From positions 3,470,501-3,534,500 of the forward strand of contig NZ_CP134494.1 in NCBI RefSeq assembly GCF_031759225.1: DNA of 64,000 nt, in the 5' to 3' direction. The notes beneath the pieces were generated by a model. That model did no database searches, had not been told where the DNA came from, and saw only the letters and a program-made list of their open reading frames with translations. Below are positions 45,557 through 54,706 of this stretch, one piece after another (position 1 is the stretch's first letter; every line of letters begins with the position of its first letter). The position numbers and the translations under genes were made by a program. This DNA comes from Mesobacillus jeotgali. Lineage in GTDB: Bacteria; Bacillota; Bacilli; Bacillales; Cytobacillaceae.

Positions 45557-48500
45557 CTAATTTTTCAGCACGACATGATTGTCACCCAATACCTTCTTTA
45601 ACTCTTCCATACTTCCTCGTTCTGTGTTCACGCTGAAGTCTTCTGGCAGCAGCAGCGATTTTTCGGTCTCTTCGTTATACACTATTACCGGTACTTCGCC
45701 ACGATGTTTTTTCAATAAAGCTTTGAGTTCTTTCATCTTTCTGGCGCTGTCCGTCCCTTTTGCGATCCGCAAATATAAAACCGGTTCTTTTTTGGCCTCT
45801 TTTTCAAGTTCGAGAACTTTGTTCACGATAAATTGACTCTTTCCTTCCCGTTCATCGAACTTACCTTCCAGCAGTGCCATTTGCCCCTGGCTAAGTACAT
45901 TTGCATACTGCTTGTATGCGGATGGGAAGACGACAGCATCTGTTTCCCCGCTTGCATCGCTAATGGTAAGGAAGGCCATTGCTTCGCCTTTTTTCGTCCG
46001 GATCTTCTTTTCATCTGTGATATAGACGCCAAGCCTCACGTTGCTACCCGGAGATTTCAAGCTGATTTTTTTAACACCAGCTGCCTTGAATTCCTTTTCA
46101 TAAATGGAAGCAGGGTGCTTTGATAAATAGACTCCGAGTACCTCCTTTTCCAGGCTGAGCTTGTCTTCTATCCGCATCGGGTCGACCTCAGTATACTTCG
46201 GCTTCAAGGTAAACTCTGCTTCCGCGAACATATCTATCTGGCCGGAGTCATCTGGTGCCACAAGCTGTGCATGTTCAATCGCTACATCAACCGTGGCTAA
46301 AAGGACAGCGCGGTCCTGGCCGAATTCATCGAAAGCGCCTGAATAAATCAATGCTTCGAGCACTTTTCTTGAGGCAGCCTTTTGAGGCACGCGGATACAG
46401 AAATCAAATATATCCTTAAAAGGCTGGTTTCGCCTCGCCTGGAATATCTCCTTAAGGGAGGCAATTCCGACTCCTTTGATTCCAGCAAGGCTGTACCGGA
46501 CGCCATCCCCTTCTGGCTGGAAGCTGAATGCACTTTTATTGATCGAAGGAGGAAGAAGCTTGATCCCCATCTGCTGCAGCTCTCTTGCATACTGTGCAAT
46601 TTTCACGTCATTGCCGATTGCCGACGTAAGCAGCGCCGCCATAAAATAGAGTGGAAAATGTGCTTTGAGGTACGAGAGCTGGTAGGCAATCATGCTGTAT
46701 GCGACCGCGTGGCTGCGGTTAAAGCCGTAGTTGGCAAATCGGACAATCAAATCATAGACAAGATTCGCTGTATGCTCATCATATCCCTTCCTTAAAGCGC
46801 CATTCACAAAATGTTCACGTTCCTGGGCAAGGACTTCCTTCTTCTTCTTTGAAACGGCTCTCCTCAGCAAATCCGCTTCCCCCAGGGAAAACCCAGCCAT
46901 CTGGGAAGCAATCTGCATGATTTGCTCCTGATAGACGATGACTCCATATGTATCACGGAGAATGTGTTCAAGGTCCTTATGATAATAGTCTATCGGCTGC
47001 CTTCCGTGCTTGCGGTCAATGAACAATGGGATATTCTCCATCGGGCCTGGACGATAAAGTGCATTGACTGCGACAATATCCTCAAATCTCGTTGGTTCCA
47101 GCCTTGTCAGTACCTTTCTCATCCCATCCGATTCAAGCTGGAAAATACCTGTCGTCTCTCCTCTGCCAAGCATCTCGAATGTTTCTTTATCTTCAGAAGG
47201 AATATCATGGATGTCCAGTTCGCGCCTTGTTTTCTGCTTGATGGACTGAAGGATCGAATCTATTAAAGTCAGATTCCTTAAGCCAAGGAAGTCCATCTTC
47301 AACAATCCTAATTCTTCAAGATGGTCCATTGAATACTGGGTAAGGAACACTTTCGACTGGCCAGACTGGATCGGCACGACACTGGTAAGCGGCTGTTCAC
47401 TGATCACGACACCCGCAGCATGTGTGGAAGTATGACGAGGCAAGCCTTCGAGTTTGATCGCCGTTTCAAGGATTCTTTTATTCTTGTGAGATTCTTCAAT
47501 AAAACTCCTTAACCCGGCAGATTCCTTGATTGCATCTTTCAGGGTAATGCCAAGCCTCGATGGCACTAGCCTTGACAATCGATCGAGCTCCTTCGCGTTC
47601 AAGCCGAATACGCGGCCTACATCCCTTACTGCTGCCTTCGCAGCAAGTGTTCCAAAAGTAGCTATCTGTGCTACATGAAGCTCTCCGTATTTGGATGCAA
47701 CATATTCAATCACTTCGTCCCTGCGATTATCTGGGAAGTCGATATCGATATCTGGCATTGATATACGTTCAGGATTCAGGAATCTTTCAAAGAGAAGATT
47801 ATGTTCTATCGGGTCGGCATCGGTTATGTACAAGACATAGGAAACAATCGAACCAGCCGCTGACCCACGGCCCGGGCCGATGAGGATTCCTCTTTCACGA
47901 GAGTATTTTATGAAGTCCCAGACGATCAGGAAGTAATCGCTGAAATTCATTTTCTTAATGATCGATAACTCATATTTCAGTCGGTCTATATGCTTTTGGG
48001 ACGGACTTCCGTACCTTTCTTTTAGTCCTTGAAAGCATAGTTCCTCGAGCATTCCGTCCGCATTTTTTCCCGGTTCTACTGGGTACTTAGGGAGGTGCCT
48101 AGTTTCAAAGTCAAGCATGACATTGCAGTTCTCCGCTATTTTCAGGGTATTCTCCAATGCTTCAGGATACTCCGAGAACAGCTCGCCCATTTCTTTTGCC
48201 GGCTTTAGGTAAAACTCGCTGCTGCCCAGCTTCTCACGGGCATCATCCTGGAGTTTCTCCCCGTTTCTGATCGCGAGCAGACACTCCTGTGCAAACGCAT
48301 CTTCTTTTTCCAGATAATGCACCTGGTTGGAAGCAGCCAGTGGAGTGTGTGTTTCCGCCCCTAGTTTTGCCAGCTGTTCAACCAGCTCCCTTTGTCCTGG
48401 AAGGTCCTGGTCCTGAATGGCCAGGTAAAAATGATCACTGCCGAATATCTGCTTATATAGATCCAGCGTCTTTAGCGCTTTCTCTTTTTCACCGTTTGTT

Positions 48501-48907
48501 AAAAAATACTCTATTTCTCCTTGAGTCCCAGGAGTAAGCGCAAATAATCCAGAAGCATAATGCTTCAGCCATTTCACCGGTATTCCCTCAGGTGATTTCG
48601 TCTGTACAGCACTTGATATCTTGATCAGGTTCTGGAATCCCTCGTTGTTTTTCGCGAGCAGCACAAGCGGAAAGGACTCGTGTTCCAAAGTCGGGCTGAC
48701 CACGTCAACCGTCAGGCCCATCAAAGGTTTGAGCGAGTTCCTGAGGCATTCCTTGTAAAAAGCGACTGTTCCGTACATTACATTGCGATCCGTCAGTGCG
48801 AGTGCGGAAAATCCTTTTGCCCTGGCATCGCGGACTAACTGCTCTACTGTCGCCGTACTCGTGAGCAGGCTGTATGCACTATAGACATGAAGGTGAATAA
48901 ATGGCAT
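45557..48907 (-). CDS. dnaE: DNA polymerase III alpha subunit DnaE
   Basis: A 1116-residue DnaE-type polymerase that in Bacillus extends primers on the lagging strand before PolC takes over. Domains: N-terminal PHP (HLHVYSAYSLL...), polymerase core with the catalytic aspartates in PDIDIDFPDNRRDEV, a helix-hairpin-helix around GIKGVGIASLKEIF, and an OB-fold region near residue 990-1060 (VRLGVYITDEKKIRTKKG). I chose the ATG at 48907 giving MPFIHLHVYS; a longer frame from 48937 adds ten residues without a better ribosome site. Confidence 0.96.
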   Translation of the reverse strand: MPFIHLHVYSAYSLLTSTATVEQLVRDARAKGFSALALTDRNVMYGTVAFYKECLRNSLKPLMGLTVDVVSPTLEHESFPLVLLAKNNEGFQNLIKISSAVQTKSPEGIPVKWLKHYASGLFALTPGTQGEIEYFLTNGEKEKALKTLDLYKQIFGSDHFYLAIQDQDLPGQRELVEQLAKLGAETHTPLAASNQVHYLEKEDAFAQECLLAIRNGEKLQDDAREKLGSSEFYLKPAKEMGELFSEYPEALENTLKIAENCNVMLDFETRHLPKYPVEPGKNADGMLEELCFQGLKERYGSPSQKHIDRLKYELSIIKKMNFSDYFLIVWDFIKYSRERGILIGPGRGSAAGSIVSYVLYITDADPIEHNLLFERFLNPERISMPDIDIDFPDNRRDEVIEYVASKYGELHVAQIATFGTLAAKAAVRDVGRVFGLNAKELDRLSRLVPSRLGITLKDAIKESAGLRSFIEESHKNKRILETAIKLEGLPRHTSTHAAGVVISEQPLTSVVPIQSGQSKVFLTQYSMDHLEELGLLKMDFLGLRNLTLIDSILQSIKQKTRRELDIHDIPSEDKETFEMLGRGETTGIFQLESDGMRKVLTRLEPTRFEDIVAVNALYRPGPMENIPLFIDRKHGRQPIDYYHKDLEHILRDTYGVIVYQEQIMQIASQMAGFSLGEADLLRRAVSKKKKEVLAQEREHFVNGALRKGYDEHTANLVYDLIVRFANYGFNRSHAVAYSMIAYQLSYLKAHFPLYFMAALLTSAIGNDVKIAQYARELQQMGIKLLPPSINKSAFSFQPEGDGVRYSLAGIKGVGIASLKEIFQARRNQPFKDIFDFCIRVPQKAASRKVLEALIYSGAFDEFGQDRAVLLATVDVAIEHAQLVAPDDSGQIDMFAEAEFTLKPKYTEVDPMRIEDKLSLEKEVLGVYLSKHPASIYEKEFKAAGVKKISLKSPGSNVRLGVYITDEKKIRTKKGEAMAFLTISDASGETDAVVFPSAYKQYANVLSQGQMALLEGKFDEREGKSQFIVNKVLELEKEAKKEPVLYLRIAKGTDSARKMKELKALLKKHRGEVPVIVYNEETEKSLLLPEDFSVNTERGSMEELKKVLGDNHVVLKN

Positions 48908-49004
48908 TTCTCTCACACCCTTAAAGGTTAGGTTCATCTTCTTTCATTATAGGCTTTTTAGGCAAAAAAAGAAAATATGTTCTCATTTGTTCATGGAAGT
49001 TTAA

Positions 49005-49033
49005 ACATATTGCATGCAGATTGTCCATATGAT
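49005..49033 (+). promoter_or_regulatory. Candidate sigma-E promoter of ytrHI
   Basis: ACATATT (49005-49011), 14 bases, CATATGAT (49026-49033), near the sigma-E pattern KMATATT-N14-CATACAHT. ytrHI is sigma-E-controlled in B. subtilis. Confidence 0.6.
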
Positions 49034-49076
49034 GAATTACGAGGAAAAAATCTATCATTTACTGAGGGTGTTTTAT

Positions 49077-49406
49077 GTGAATCAGCCATTTGTTTCCCAT
49101 CTATTCGAAGCCTATTTTATCGCGCTCGGTGTTTTGCTTGGCGGCTCTCTTATTGGGGGATTGGCCGCTTTTTTGACAGGACAGCCCTTAATGACGGAAA
49201 TCGCCCGCTTCTCAAGTTCCATCCGGATTTGGGCCATCATCGCTGCCATAGGCGGTACCTTTGATACCGTATACAGCTTTGAACGAGGGCTTTTAAACGG
49301 TGAAACAAAAGATATTTTCAAGCAATTCCTTTTAATCCTCACAGCCATGGGCGGTGCACAGACAGGAGCACTGCTGATCAACTGGCTGACGCAGGAGCAT
49401 GTCTAA
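49077..49406 (+). CDS. ytrH: Sporulation membrane protein YtrH
   Basis: A 109-residue protein with two or three transmembrane helices (AYFIALGVLLGGSLIGGLAAF, about 10-30; IRIWAIIAAIGGTFDTVYSF; LLILTAMGGAQTGALLINWL). It matches YtrH, a mother-cell protein needed for normal spore formation. Start GTG at 49077, 6 bases after GAGGGTG, is preferred over an upstream ATG at 49014 that overlaps the predicted promoter. It precedes ytrI. Confidence 0.88.
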   Translation: MNQPFVSHLFEAYFIALGVLLGGSLIGGLAAFLTGQPLMTEIARFSSSIRIWAIIAAIGGTFDTVYSFERGLLNGETKDIFKQFLLILTAMGGAQTGALLINWLTQEHV

Positions 49407-49407
49407 A

Positions 49408-49914
49408 ATGAGGATCCCCCCTTATTACCGCAAACCTGAATGGCAAAGATTCTTTTCTGGCATGGCCATAGGCGCTGTCTTGAGCTGGTGTGTGTTCCTA
49501 TATATCAATGGAGCATCCCTTGAAAAAAATGCGAAGACTATACATGAACAAAAAGATGAGATTGCTGAATTAAAAAGTGATATTCAAATCTGGATGGATG
49601 ATTACGCGGAATTAAATAAAAAAAATCAGGAAAAACTGACCGTCCAGGAGATTAAAGTAAAGATTGTTAACGATCAAAAATATAAAAAATATCTTGATAC
49701 ACTCAGCATCTATGAGATAGAGGAAGAAATCAAAGGGCAGTTGAACATGCTGCTAGCCAAGGACTTGGATTCCGTTTTCAAAAGCAGGGATTTGATCACC
49801 AAAGTCATTGAAAACAAATCCATCAAAGTGAGCGACAAACGATATAAACTGAAAATCAAATCGATGGTCATCTATACTTCCGTCAGCATCCAGGTGGAGA
49901 TTAGCCTGGATTGA
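49408..49914 (+). CDS. ytrI: Sporulation membrane protein YtrI
   Basis: A 168-residue protein: short cytosolic start MRIPPYYRKPEWQRF, one transmembrane helix (about 17-36), a coiled coil (EKNAKTIHEQKDEIAELKSD) and a C-terminal extracytoplasmic alpha/beta region. It matches YtrI of B. subtilis, expressed with YtrH during sporulation. The ATG at 49408 has AGGAG ten bases upstream; the ATG at 49399, overlapping ytrH, leaves no spacing. Array 3 begins 72 bases after its stop. Confidence 0.87.
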   Translation: MRIPPYYRKPEWQRFFSGMAIGAVLSWCVFLYINGASLEKNAKTIHEQKDEIAELKSDIQIWMDDYAELNKKNQEKLTVQEIKVKIVNDQKYKKYLDTLSIYEIEEEIKGQLNMLLAKDLDSVFKSRDLITKVIENKSIKVSDKRYKLKIKSMVIYTSVSIQVEISLD

Positions 49915-49985
49915 TTGGTGAGCCGGTTATCTTCGCTTGTTTGGTAGAGAGCAACGGAACTCTTGCTCGAGTTAAGCTTCTCTCT

Positions 49986-50640
49986 GACAGTATTGGAGAG
50001 TTCTGCTTGAAAGCTGTCATGTCCCAGCTATTTTTGACAGCTTTCAAGCGTTTCATATGGAAGCTGTCATGATTAAAGCTTTATCTTGACAGCTTTGGGC
50101 TCTCAACCCTGAAACCTGTCACAATAACCATGTTTTCTTGACAGCTTGGGGCTCTGAACCCTGAAACCTGTCACAATAATTCCATTTTCTTGACAGCTTT
50201 GGGCTCTGAACACCGGAACCTGTCACAATACCCACGTTTTCTTGACAGCTTTGGGCTCCGAACTCTAGAACCTGTCACAATTACTCCGTTTTCTTGACAG
50301 CTTGGGGCTCTGAACTCTGAAACCTGTCACAATAATTCCATTTTCTTGACAGCTTTGGGCTCTCAACCCTGAAACCTGTCACAATAACCATGTTTTCTTG
50401 ACAGCTTGGGACTCTGAACTCTGAAACTTGTCACAATAATTCCATTTTCTTGACAGCTTTGGGCTCTGAACACCGGAACCTGTCACAATACCCACGTTTT
50501 CTTGACAGCTTTGGGCTCCGAACTCTAGAACCTGTCACAATAACTCCGTTTTCTTGACAGCTTTGGGCTCTGAACTCTGAAACCTGTCACAATAACCGTG
50601 TTTTCTTGATAGCTTTTGAGCTTGCCACACGAAAGCTGTC
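49986..50640 (+). repeat. Tandem array 3: thirteen copies of a 52-bp phased inverted-repeat unit
   Basis: Modules start at 49986, 50036, 50088, 50140, 50192, 50244, 50296, 50348, 50400, 50452, 50504, 50556 and 50608 (50 then 52 each). The 33-bp module runs GACAGCTTTGGGCTCTGAAC through AAACCTGTC; the 19-bp linker is like ACAATAATTCCATTTTCTT. The first two and last modules end AAGCTGTC and are diverged. Copies 50088-50347 recur at 50348-50607 with near-identity: a five-unit (260-bp) internal duplication. It lies between ytrI and the gene at 50749. Confidence 0.95.
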
Positions 50641-50748
50641 TGAATCAGATCACAGGTAATTCACTCCAGTTATTATCTGTTTGTGTGACTCCTGAAAAAT
50701 ACGGGAATTATAAAGCATATGCAAAGGTATAAAACAGGAGGGATTCAG

Positions 50749-51072
50749 ATGAGTTTTAACAATGGGGCAGGAAATAGCGGCAGCGGCGTCGGAGGTGGCT
50801 TATTCCCGCCTTACGCGATAAATAATGCTAACTCTGATAACCAGGTGAAATTAAATGAGGACCAATACGATGTGTATGTGAATGATGATTTTGTCGGTCA
50901 AAAAAGCCTTAAAAATCAGGGTGAAAATCTTTCCGACATCGATGACTTCTTAAAACAGCAAGGTATCACCGATTTTACTGCTTCCCTAGATGGTGATCAC
51001 TATCATATCAAAACAGATGGTTCGAATGCGGAAATCACGGGTGCCTTACAGGTGTATTTCAATAATAGATAA
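50749..51072 (+). CDS. Uncharacterised Gly/Asn-rich small protein
   Basis: I do not recognise this 107-residue protein. The N-terminal 30 residues are low-complexity (NNGAGNSGSGVGGG) and a compact C-terminal domain follows (DQYDVYVNDDFVGQKS...GALQVYFNNR) that looks beta-alpha-beta. It has no signal peptide or transmembrane helix. ATG at 50749 follows GGAGG with 7-base spacing. It sits directly downstream of array 3 and ends at a strong terminator; expression may depend on a promoter within about 100 bases of the array end. Confidence 0.72.
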   Translation: MSFNNGAGNSGSGVGGGLFPPYAINNANSDNQVKLNEDQYDVYVNDDFVGQKSLKNQGENLSDIDDFLKQQGITDFTASLDGDHYHIKTDGSNAEITGALQVYFNNR

Positions 51073-51082
51073 TTTGGATTGA

Positions 51083-51114
51083 AAAGGTGCGCTTCCATGC
51101 TGAAGCGCACCTTT
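51083..51114. terminator. Bidirectional terminator between the 50749 gene and nrnA
   Basis: AAAGGTGCGCTTC-CATGCT-GAAGCGCACCTTT between convergent genes. Confidence 0.9.
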
Positions 51115-51120
51115 ATGATG

Positions 51121-52056
51121 TTATTCCTTGCATGCATTAATCAGGTCATCAAGAACACGGTCGACATCGTCCCATGAATAAATGGACGCTCCCGCAGCGA
51201 GCGGATGGCCGCCGCCATTGTAATTCCTGGCGATCGTATTGATTACAGGTCCTTTGGAACGAAGGCGAACCCTGATTTGATCTTCTTCCTCAATGAAAAA
51301 TACCCAGGCCTTGATTCCCCTGACATTCCCCAGCTCACTCACAAGCAATGATGCTTCAGATGGCTTGACGGAGTACTGATCAAGCAGCTCCTGCTTCATC
51401 ACGACCTTGGCCGCACCATTTTCCAGCAGCTCGAAGTTCTGGAGGATGTATCCGTTCAACTTCACCACATTCGGCGCCAACTCATACATTCTGTCATAAA
51501 GCTCTGTCCGCGAGAAGTTATAATGGATCAATTCTCCTGCGTAGGCAAAAGTTTTGTTAGTCGTGCTCGGATACAGGAAGCGGCCAGTGTCGCCAACGAT
51601 GCCTGCATACAGCAATCTGGCTGCTTCGTCAGACATCTTCAGTCCTTTATCCTTGAAAGTCAGGTAAAACTCATAAATCATTTCACTCGTAGAGCTTGCC
51701 GAAGTATCCACCCATTGAAGATCACCGTACGGATCTTCATTCGGGTGATGGTCAATCTTCACAAGCTGCTCTCCTAAACCATAACGATCATCGCATATTC
51801 GCTCGGCATTCGCTGTATCACAGACAATGACCAGCGCGCCTTTAAAAGTATCGTCCGAGATAGAATCAAGCCTTCTCAAATAATGAAGCGATGGCTCCTC
51901 TTCGCCGACAGTATAAATCGTCTTTTCAGGGTACGAAGCCTCCAGGATTTCAGCCAGCCCTCCCTGTGAACCGTATGCATCCGGGTCTGGTCTCACATGA
52001 CGATGGATAATGATCGTTTCGTAATTTTCAATTGCCTCAAGTATTTGCTCTTTCAT
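51121..52056 (-). CDS. nrnA: Bifunctional oligoribonuclease / pAp phosphatase NrnA
   Basis: A DHH-DHHA1 phosphoesterase (311 residues), matching B. subtilis NrnA (YtqI). It degrades nanoRNA oligonucleotides and dephosphorylates 3'-phosphoadenosine 5'-phosphate. Motifs: HRHVRPDPDAYGSQ (metal site), VKIDHHPNEDPYG (DHH) and GGGHPLAAGA (DHHA1). Start ATG at 52056 with GGAGGAG upstream; an in-frame start at 52080 is unlikely. Same neighbourhood as B. subtilis. Confidence 0.95.
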   Translation of the reverse strand: MKEQILEAIENYETIIIHRHVRPDPDAYGSQGGLAEILEASYPEKTIYTVGEEEPSLHYLRRLDSISDDTFKGALVIVCDTANAERICDDRYGLGEQLVKIDHHPNEDPYGDLQWVDTSASSTSEMIYEFYLTFKDKGLKMSDEAARLLYAGIVGDTGRFLYPSTTNKTFAYAGELIHYNFSRTELYDRMYELAPNVVKLNGYILQNFELLENGAAKVVMKQELLDQYSVKPSEASLLVSELGNVRGIKAWVFFIEEEDQIRVRLRSKGPVINTIARNYNGGGHPLAAGASIYSWDDVDRVLDDLINACKE

Positions 52057-52220
52057 CAAAATGCTCCTCCATTTTTTCATATCTTAATTATGAACATATT
52101 TTTTGGAAAAGAAAAGCAGAACATCATCTAGCAAAGTTTCTGTCATTCTCTAACCTTTGCTTGGCAATACCCCTCGATAAGCTGTAAAATAGAGTAGATT
52201 ATGAATTTGGAGGAATTGCA

Positions 52221-52517
52221 ATGCCTATTCTCGTATTTTTGATCGTACTTTCTTTTGTCTTCTATATCTTTTACAAGATTAAATATGTCCGCAGTAAAAG
52301 GCCTGCAGAACGCAGCTGGCTTTCGGCCAAATCAAGCATCGCACTTGGATTGTTCGTCGGACTTTTCGGAATCAACCAGCTATTCCTTTTCCAAACGACT
52401 GTCACCTACATCGTAAGTGCCATCTTCATTATTATGGGTTCAATGAGTGTTTGGGCGGGAATCAAAGCATATAAGTTCTACCTTCCGCACGCTGCGAAAG
52501 AAGCACAGGAAAACTAA
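52221..52517 (+). CDS. ytpI: YtpI-family membrane protein
   Basis: A 98-residue protein with three transmembrane helices (about 2-19, 38-55, 61-83) matching B. subtilis YtpI. Function is unknown. GGAGG is 8 bases before the ATG. Divergent from nrnA. Its 3' side holds the second CGGA-palindrome element, with no plain terminator directly after the stop. Confidence 0.85.
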   Translation: MPILVFLIVLSFVFYIFYKIKYVRSKRPAERSWLSAKSSIALGLFVGLFGINQLFLFQTTVTYIVSAIFIIMGSMSVWAGIKAYKFYLPHAAKEAQEN

Positions 52518-52575
52518 AAGACAAGGCTCTGTTTTCATTCATTGTTGATTCTCCTGTAGGTTGAGGATTCATTAG

Positions 52576-52752
52576 CGGAGGATTTCCGGCTATTGTATTT
52601 AGTGGACACTAATGAAGCTGAAATAAGCGGAGATATTCCGGTTAACTATTAAAAACAAGACAAAATTCAACGATTTGGATTAAATAAACGGAAAAACGAC
52701 CCTTATTTTTAAGAAAATAAGGGTCGTTTCCAATTTAAGCGAAATTTTTCCG
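52576..52752. repeat. CGGA-palindrome element, locus 2 (four sites, mirror spacing of locus 1)
   Basis: CGGAGGATTTCCG (52576), CGGAGATATTCCG (52628), a site starting CGGAAAAACG (52689) and CGAAATTTTTCCG (52740). Spacing 52, 61, 51. Reversed, this equals locus 1 (51, 61, 52). Inside lies a perfect hairpin AAACGACCCTTATTTT-TAAG-AAAATAAGGGTCGTTT (52693-52728), which may end the ytpI transcript. It fills the ytpI-ytoI gap. Confidence 0.82.
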
Positions 52753-52900
52753 TTTATTTTTCAATCACCGTAAAAATCAACTTTCAGTTATTACTAAAGC
52801 CAAAGCCAATCCGGTTCAGGATCGGCTTTATACATCTTTTATTGCCTATCTACTAACTTGCAAGTCCATTAGTGCCGGTCGATCAGCCTTTCCACACCCA

Positions 52901-54220
52901 TTAATGCCTATCAATCAGCTGGCACATCATCATCGCCTTGCCTACAAGAATTCCGTCATTGAAGGCTTCGATATCGACCTTCCCGAACTTCCTTCCTACT
53001 TCAAGCACCTTCGGATAAATCTCTATGACACTGTCAATTTGCACTGGCTTTATAAAATAGATCGTCATATTCTCGACAACCAGGTCACCTTTTTTATAGC
53101 CCCTCAGCACGCGGTTTGCGGCTTCTGTGACGATGGTTGTAAACACGCCATATGAAATCGTACCAAGATGATTCGTCATCTGCGGAGTCACCTGGCAGCG
53201 GAAAATGTCTTCATCCTTTGTTTTTCCTTTTGCCAGGACGAGCTGGTTTGTAACGGTATCATCGAGGGTTTCCCCTACCTGAGGCTGGCGCTGGATCATT
53301 TGGAGGGCCTTCAACACATCTTGCCTGCTGACAATGCCCTGAAGCCTGTTGGCATCATCCACAACGGGCAGGACTTCAATCCCTTCCCACACCATCATAT
53401 GGGCGGATGAAGCGACACTCGTCGACCCGCTAACGGTCATTGGATTCTTTGTCATGATTTTCTCAATCAAGGTGTCCTGTTCATGGCCCATAACGTCCTT
53501 CGATGTGATCATGCCGATTACTTTCATATTCTGGTCCACTACCGGGAAGCGGCTGTGCAGTGTTTCATCCTTGTGGCGGTACCAATCTGATACACGCTCA
53601 TTGGCCTTAAGGAAAATCGTTTCAGAAACTGGTGTCAGGATATCCTCAACAAGGATAATTTCCTTTTTGATCAACTGATCGTAAATCGCACGGTTGATCA
53701 TGGTGGCGACTGTAAAAGTATCATAGCTGCTTGAAATGATCGGGAGCTGCAGTTCGTCTGCCAGCTTTTTCACATGGTCTTCGGTATCAAAGCCCCCAGT
53801 CACTAAAACAGCTGCCCCTGCCCTGAGCGCCTGCTCATGAGCTTTGTCGCGGTTCCCGACGATGAGCAGATTGCCCGCACCCGTATAACGCATCATCGCT
53901 TCAAGCTTCATCGCCCCGATGACGAATTTGTTCAATGTTTTATGAAGACCAGCACGTCCGCCGAGTACCTGGCCATCAACAATATTGACAACCTCCGCAA
54001 AGGTAAGCTTCTCTATGTTCTCTTTCTTTTTCCGTTCAATACGGATAGTGCCAACACGCTCAATCGTGCTGACATACCCTTTATTTTCAGCATCCTTAAT
54101 GGCTCTATATGCAGTTCCTTCGCTTACGTTCAGCGCCTTGGCGATTTGGCGTACCGATATTTTTTCTCCTATTGGCAATTCATCTATATATTGAAGTATT
54201 TGTTCATGCTTAGTTGCCAA
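52901..54220 (-). CDS. ytoI: HTH-DRTGG-CBS-hotdog regulator YtoI
   Basis: A 439-residue multidomain protein: N-terminal winged-helix (IGEKISVRQIAKALNVSEGT), DRTGG domain (about 90-190), two CBS motifs (about 195-310; FPVVDQNMKVIGMIT, LPVVDDANRLQGIVS) and a C-terminal thioesterase-like hotdog domain. The arrangement suggests an adenine-nucleotide- or acyl-CoA-sensing regulator; B. subtilis YtoI has no assigned function. TTG at 54220 is the start, with AAGGGTG 8 bases upstream; longer frames reach a T-rich stretch without a ribosome site. Confidence 0.88.
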   Translation of the reverse strand: MATKHEQILQYIDELPIGEKISVRQIAKALNVSEGTAYRAIKDAENKGYVSTIERVGTIRIERKKKENIEKLTFAEVVNIVDGQVLGGRAGLHKTLNKFVIGAMKLEAMMRYTGAGNLLIVGNRDKAHEQALRAGAAVLVTGGFDTEDHVKKLADELQLPIISSSYDTFTVATMINRAIYDQLIKKEIILVEDILTPVSETIFLKANERVSDWYRHKDETLHSRFPVVDQNMKVIGMITSKDVMGHEQDTLIEKIMTKNPMTVSGSTSVASSAHMMVWEGIEVLPVVDDANRLQGIVSRQDVLKALQMIQRQPQVGETLDDTVTNQLVLAKGKTKDEDIFRCQVTPQMTNHLGTISYGVFTTIVTEAANRVLRGYKKGDLVVENMTIYFIKPVQIDSVIEIYPKVLEVGRKFGKVDIEAFNDGILVGKAMMMCQLIDRH

Positions 54221-54352
54221 GACTTTCACCCTTTTTAATAATTTTCCGTTCAAAGTAGTTCTATCCATTATTATTATAAGGTTTATAAGGGAGGGATTCA
54301 ATTTAATTAGGAAGGAAGTCCTTTATATAAAAGAAAAACTGGCTGAACCATA

Positions 54353-54601
54353 TCAGCCAGTGTAAACGCGTGATTTTCTCTTCAAGCTGTTTTCCATCTT
54401 CCTGCTGCCTGGCTGTGATCGTTTTTTTGGCGTGTATAAAAAAGCTGCCAGGTTCCCTGCGAAGACTAGCAGGGCCAGGAAGAGCCAGGAACCGGCAAAC
54501 AAAGCTTCTTTCCCTCCCATCTGGAAGTTGAGCTCCGGCATTCCTATGTAAAGCATCATGCCGCATAACAGCAGGTATAGCAAGTAACGGTTCTTCTTCA
54601 T
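54353..54601 (-). CDS. Small membrane protein, unknown
   Basis: An 82-residue protein not recognised. Two transmembrane helices are clear (YLLYLLLCGMMLYIGMPEL, about 6-24; LFAGSWLFLALLVFAGNLAAFLY, about 34-56), then a basic C-terminal tail (TPKKRSQPGSRKMENSLKRK) which should lie in the cytosol. AGGAGGG precedes the ATG, supporting a real gene. A frame overlapping it (54303-54566) is a shadow. Between ytkL and ytoI on the same strand. Confidence 0.7.
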   Translation of the reverse strand: MKKNRYLLYLLLCGMMLYIGMPELNFQMGGKEALFAGSWLFLALLVFAGNLAAFLYTPKKRSQPGSRKMENSLKRKSRVYTG

Positions 54602-54670
54602 TTTTTCCCTCCTACAGGTTGTCTTAGTTTATATCTATGCTTCCTAAGCTAAAATTAGCATATTAAATAG

Positions 54671-54701
54671 AAAAAGCTGCACAAGTTCATGTGCAGCTTT
54701 T
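54671..54701 (-). terminator. Terminator after ytkL
   Basis: AAAAGCTGCACA-AGTTCA-TGTGCAGCTTTT. Confidence 0.92.
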
Positions 54702-54706
54702 GACTC

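Noticed and set aside
54303..54566. 87-codon frame overlapping the small membrane protein
   Set aside because: Different frame of the same strand without a ribosome site; the 82-residue frame at 54353-54601 has AGGAGGG and clear transmembrane helices.
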